This document shows, in pieces, positions 43,101 to 49,100 of a stretch of DNA of 64,000 bases. Position 1 is the stretch's first letter. Each line of letters starts with the position of its first letter. Source of the stretch: Asterias amurensis (taxonomy: Eukaryota > Echinodermata > Asteroidea > Forcipulatida > Asteriidae); contig NC_092648.1 in assembly GCF_032118995.1 (NCBI RefSeq), positions 8,143,501-8,207,500 on the forward strand, read 5' to 3'. The position numbers and the translations under genes were made by a program. Under the pieces are notes generated by a model that was given only the letters and a program-made list of their open reading frames with translations, was not told the DNA's origin and made no database searches.

Positions 43101-46100
43101 TAAACAGTCAAAAACAAAGGAGTTTGCTCTCAATCTTTGGAACTTTGAGTGCTGTGCTTTAAGGGGTCGTTTTAGAGCTGGATACACAAAGTGAATACCA
43201 GTCAATTGGTACGTGCAGACAAGGATTTATTCCAAGGACCGCAGGTGTCTAAAAGATGAAAATGACTAAATCCAAAATGGGCTTGCGTTCACACACAGAG
43301 TTTATTAACTGTCCAGCGGACTAAACTAGCCCAGGATAATTATTGGGTCATGCATCGGCGACGCACCAATGCTGGTTCCGGTTATTTTTATTGCGCATGC
43401 GTTTTCCACATGGTTTTTTCCGCTATAGTCTCTACGAAACTCATGGTCATCATGTAGCGCTGTTGGTGAATTGGCTGCGCTGAGTGTGAAATGAAAACGA
43501 AAAACGTCTGGCACCAAAACTAACTACGCGCACAAGTATCCAAAACTGTCGCAGTCATAAAAATAAAGCACACGTACGTATAGAGCTCAAAAACCGCCAG
43601 AAAACAGATAAGCTTTACAAGAGTTTCTTACTTTATTACGCCTTTTAACCAAAAAGGCATTATGTATGAGAATAAAAAGAGTGCCACAGGGCTCTATACT
43701 GGCCCCCTGCCCAATTTTTTTGTACGCGAATGATATTCAACTTAAACTTTCTTCAAGCCTTATACAGTACGCAGATAACACACTTTTGTCCAAAAGAGTT
43801 TTAACTGACGCGCAGGATCCTCTACTTCAGAAAGACCTAAACACCATAGTTGACTGGGCCAAATTGAACTGTTTGCGCTTAAATGCTGACAAGTGCGAAT
43901 CGATACGGTTTACATGAGGGCGTAGGAGCAAACCAGGCTACAATCATGGAAACACCTCCCTGGAATGTGTAGACTCCATCAAGCTTCTAGGCTGTATATT
44001 CCAGAGTAACTTGTCTTTGGATCTTCAAGTGCAGGCAGTTACTTTTAAATGCAACAGACTGATTGGTTTGATTCGCCTCATCTCTGGCAACTGTCCTTCG
44101 TGCGTATCTCTCCATTTGTTTAAGACTCCAGCCAATCTTGGACTATTGCTCACCCGTCTGGTGGATTCTCCGTAAAAAACAAATCAATTCAATCAAATCC
44201 GTACAGCGCAGAGCCAGTAAGATGATACGTCGCCAAAAGTATATGGAACAGCCTTATCAAGAAAGACTGAAGACTCTGGGTCTTATGTTGGTGTCTGACA
44301 GAAGAACTGTTTGAAATAATATTTAAAAAAGTATTTGCTTTATTATTAAACTGATGATGTCCACTCGGTATAATTTTATGAATAACTTAACTAATCTGTC
44401 TTAAAGGCAGTGGACACTATTGGTAATTACTCAAAATAATTATTATCATAAAACCTCACTTGGTTAATGAGTAATGAGAGAGGTTGATAGTGTAAAACCA
44501 TGTGAAAAACGGCTCCCACTGAAGTGACATAGTTTTCCACGAATTTGATTTGAGACCTCAAGTTTAGAAGTTGAGGTCTCAAAATCAAGCATCAGAAAGC
44601 ACACAAAACCGAAGACCAATTGAGCTCAAATTTTCTCACCAACTGTGAAGGCTAGTCTTTGACAATTACCAATAGTGTCCACTGGCTTTAACTCATTAGT
44701 CCCATCACTCAGAATTGCTCACTTTTCATCACCTAAAACCTAGGACGGATGCTTAAAAATTTTCTACCATTGTTCGCTTTCATAAAATGTTTTCAGAGCT
44801 ACATTAACATTGGATTTTGAAAGAATACAAATCCTTTTGTATGAAGCTGAGGGGAGAATTTCCTAATTTTTTCCTAACACAAGGCACAATGTTGACAGAT
44901 ATGCGGTTTATGGTTTTTATTTTTGAATTGTTGTCCCTTCCTCTTATTGCTATGGTGTTTTGTTGTGGGTGTATTTTTTTCCCTCAATAATCTGGTTTTG
45001 CTTGTGTTTTAATGTTTTCTTTTGTGTGATTTTAATGTTTCAGTGCAATCTCCTTTTTATACTGTATATTTATATTTGTTATCATTGGCAGGGGTCTGGT
45101 TTTACACATCTTTTGATAAAAGTTTTTATACTTTTGTTTTACCTTGACAGCCCCTGTACAACTTGTAACTATTGTGTATGTCTAAAAGATCTAAAATAAT
45201 TAAAATAATAAATAAAAGAGTAGTGACTTAAACTGAAGTTTAAAACCTTGCAGGGCCATGGCTGTGCTATAAAGTTGGTATTAATTTTTTATCCCGTGTG
45301 TGTAGCTAGCTGTGATTAGATGACACTTTCTTGTATATAAACAACTGTTTGTTATCGTAAACCAGCGCTGAGCACAGCATATCATTTAATTACTTGCCGA
45401 AGACACTACTTAAAAAATAAAACTACTGAAAATGGGAACTTGTTCTCTTGTGACGTCCGTTTGGAGCTGTTTGAAGAAGGGAACGGAATACCGGGTCGAA
45501 TTTAGGTTGCATCTCAAAAGTTGCAAAAGCCCCTATCCAAGCAAGAGCGTTGTACTGTGTTGAACAAGATCTGCATTATTTCTGTCCACATTTTGTAAAC
45601 GATTTTTTTTTGTCGCTTGTTGGTTAATTCGATTGCGATGAACATCAACAATAATAAGGGAATCAATGTGTGGTGAAGAGGTTTTCAACTAGTGGTTTAA
45701 TCCCAACCAGGCCTGGTTCTTGATAATTTTACAGAACCAAAGTCGAGGTAAATTGTCAAGAACCAGGCCTCGGCATTTTTAAACCACCAGTTGAAAACTG
45801 ATTCAACACACTTCAACTCCAATTCATAAATACCTTTTCAATCAAAAAACATCAACACTTTGGTCAAAAAGTAAAATAAATGCAAAAGCTATAATTGTTC
45901 AATGATTTCTTTCAGCACAACACCCCTCCAGCTATGAAATGGTTAGGCCCTCCGCCCCCCTTCGGGTAAACAACTCCTTATAAGGGATGGCTGTGCGCGT
46001 CGCGCGTCAGCCATTGCTCTCGACCAATAGGAATGAAGAAACTGTCTTATAAGAACAGGTGCAAGCACGTGATGCGCTCTCCACCAATAGGAATAGCGAA

Positions 46101-49100
46101 ACTGTCTGAGGTATTTATGAATTGTAAATAAAAAAGCAAAGGGGTCAGAGATGGGAGGCATAAACCAATCTGGTTTTAAAGCCAGATTCCCCGATATGGT
46201 AAAACAAGGAAAGGTGTTTTGAGATGGCTGAACTGACCAAACAGATCGGAGGTCTTATGTATTGATAGTATGGGAAGACGTATCCTTGCCATTCTGGACA
46301 GTGATGGAGGACACATTCAGTATAGAGGACCATCTTCAGGATATCAGCAGTAAGAGTTTATAAGATAAAAGCAGAGAATACATTTCATGGTTGAGTAAAC
46401 ATAACACATTGATGTCTTTTGTCTTGATTTTGTCTGTGTGTGATGCTTGTACGAGTTCCCTTCTGCAATGGGGTGAAAAGGGGCTTTTTCACTTGTTGAT
46501 ATTCGACCGTAAGACACTCAAGTGCCCATAAATCCAGCAAACACTGTCGTAGTGCAACAAAAGAAGTGTCGAAACACGCAGAAGATAAGGCATTTTCTTT
46601 ATTATGTGGACCATTTGTCCAAGTCTGTGACCAAGTCTGAAATTCGGACCCTGATATTTTCATAAGTGAAAGCTATTTTGTTGATTTATACATTGAAATA
46701 AACTAAGAGGTACCTAGCAAGTTGTTATACACAATTTTGACAGCCCATGCCTTTCAAATAAATCAAGGTAGAAGATTTTGAGTTCCTGACGTTAGCATTT
46801 TTGACAGACCTCAACAACCTGTTACATAATTGAGGTATTTAAATGATCAAAACTTCATATTTGCAGGGCATTTATTTAACTTTTGAATGCGCAGGTGGTG
46901 GGGGATGTTGACAAATAATTTAACAGCAAAAGACAATCAAAGTCCGACTAAGCCGATAATAGCGTCACGATACGATATATTTTTTCATACGGATTTCTTA
47001 CAATCTCACAGGTTTAAGATTTGTTAGGGCTGATGCCATCTTTTATTACTTCGAATGAAAGTTGTGGCTAAACGCATACCTTGTTAACATCATCATATCT
47101 AGACATGGTGGTCTCTCTTTGCAGCGCTGAAGCATGACCAACGTTCTTGAACCGTTTATGTGCTGTGTGAATACCCGAAGCAGTATCTATCACCTCGATC
47201 CCACTGTTATTATTGTACTTTATTATTAGGGGATGCATGAACTGAGTGCTGCCGTGGCCAAGCGTGGGTACAAAGCTGTAGGGGAAATTCCCTTGGCCAG
47301 AAATCACCGCGTAGTGTTGACGGTGAGTTGACCAACACAAGCGAATTGACTGTGAATATCCATGTACGTGTATAGTGATGATTGTGAACGCATTGGAATA
47401 AAAATAGTGGCACCAGGTTTTTCCTCCATGGGTTTTTAGAGATCGCAACACTCCAATCGATTGAGGTTCAAATATGATTTAATTGCTTCAGAGCCAGTGA
47501 TGTAAAACAAAAAAAATATTACGTTTTCTGTTTCATGGAATATGGATGTAATGTTAATTCAGTAATTTTCACGCAGTCCGTTTTTTTTTTTTTTTTACTA
47601 CACAACAGTCTTGTTTTGATGGTCTTGTCTTCGTCCTTGCGGTAAAACTGTTTTCAGCGTGCAATTGAGCCATTGTTGTCTCCTTCTGAATAGAAGGGTA
47701 CTATCAATTTTCAAAAATCTTCACGATATATCATCATATCGGCGATATTTACCTGACGATATATTGCCAGTCAAATTTTCGATATCGTCCAGGCAACAAT
47801 GAAAAAAAAAAAAAAATAAAAATAAGGGGTAATTTTCCGTGCGTCTTTTTTCCCGTCAAAAACATCAAAAATAAGAAACACGTGAGTTACCTGGTCAACT
47901 ATCAGCGTAATCAGTTTTTCAAATCTCCAGCGATGTAATTTTGTAATTTTTCCTTGTCTGTCATTCACTTCTGCGCGACGTTCATGAATTTTCTGATCAG
48001 CCTGTAAGTTGACCTTTGACACGAGACAGACCCCCTAAACGTCTGCTTGTAGTCAGGCACCCTCAGTGTTTTTACGATCAGCACATGTTTTTCTGCGCGA
48101 TCTTATACTCGGGCAAAATAATCCTGTCAAGAAAATGACGTCGGCATCAGACGAAAAACCAAAACGTCTTTCAGATGATTTACAACGGAAATACTTTCTT
48201 CAAACGCTAGTTTTTGGAAACTAAATCAAATTCCGTTCAGGTACGTTTGATGTGGATTGCGCGAAGGTAATAAAGTCTTGAACCTCATTTTGCCATTAAG
48301 TCTGTCTATTTTCTGGAACGTCATGCAAATCTGTCATTTTTTGGTGATTGTCACTTTAAATCTGTCAAAAATTATGTTCGAAACTGACGATTTTTACCTT
48401 TAAAAAAGAACGTGGATGCTTGACATTAAGTTTTCATTTTTGACAGATATTAGGTATGAGAGGCTGCAATAATCAGAGAAATTACAGGATTCTTGTGCCA
48501 GAAAAAAAATAGTTACAGACAATATTTGCTATGTTTTTCTGTCAACCTTTTGCCCTCCTCTGTCAGGCTTATATTTTCTGTGTTTGGTGTTTTGTTGAGT
48601 TTTTACTGATTGTATTTAAAAATAAAAATACATGTTGGACCTCATTATAGTAAACAATGAATGTTCCTTGTGATTTACTTCAGCTAGTTTTTAATTATAT
48701 ATATATATAACCACACGTTTCACTGCTGCAGACTCTTCACTTTTAAAATGATCACAACACAATTAAAATTAACTAATCTATCCTTATATGAACATTTTAG
48801 TAAACCTTTTAAGGTGTATACAGTTATGTGAAGTGCACACCATGCAGGTTTGCAAAGAGTCACTGTCTCAGACATGTCAGATGTAGGCATGAAGTCAATG
48901 TTTGAATCAGATTCATCTAGCTCAAAAAAAAAAAATCAAAAAAAAAAAAAAATTTTTATTTCTTACCACAAAATTGTCCAAATCACCAAAGCATCTTTCA
49001 CCTCTATAGCCCTTGGACTTTACAGCACACCTACAATATATAGACAACATACCAACAAATGTATGAGGAACCACCATCATTCATTATGTGAGACATCAGT

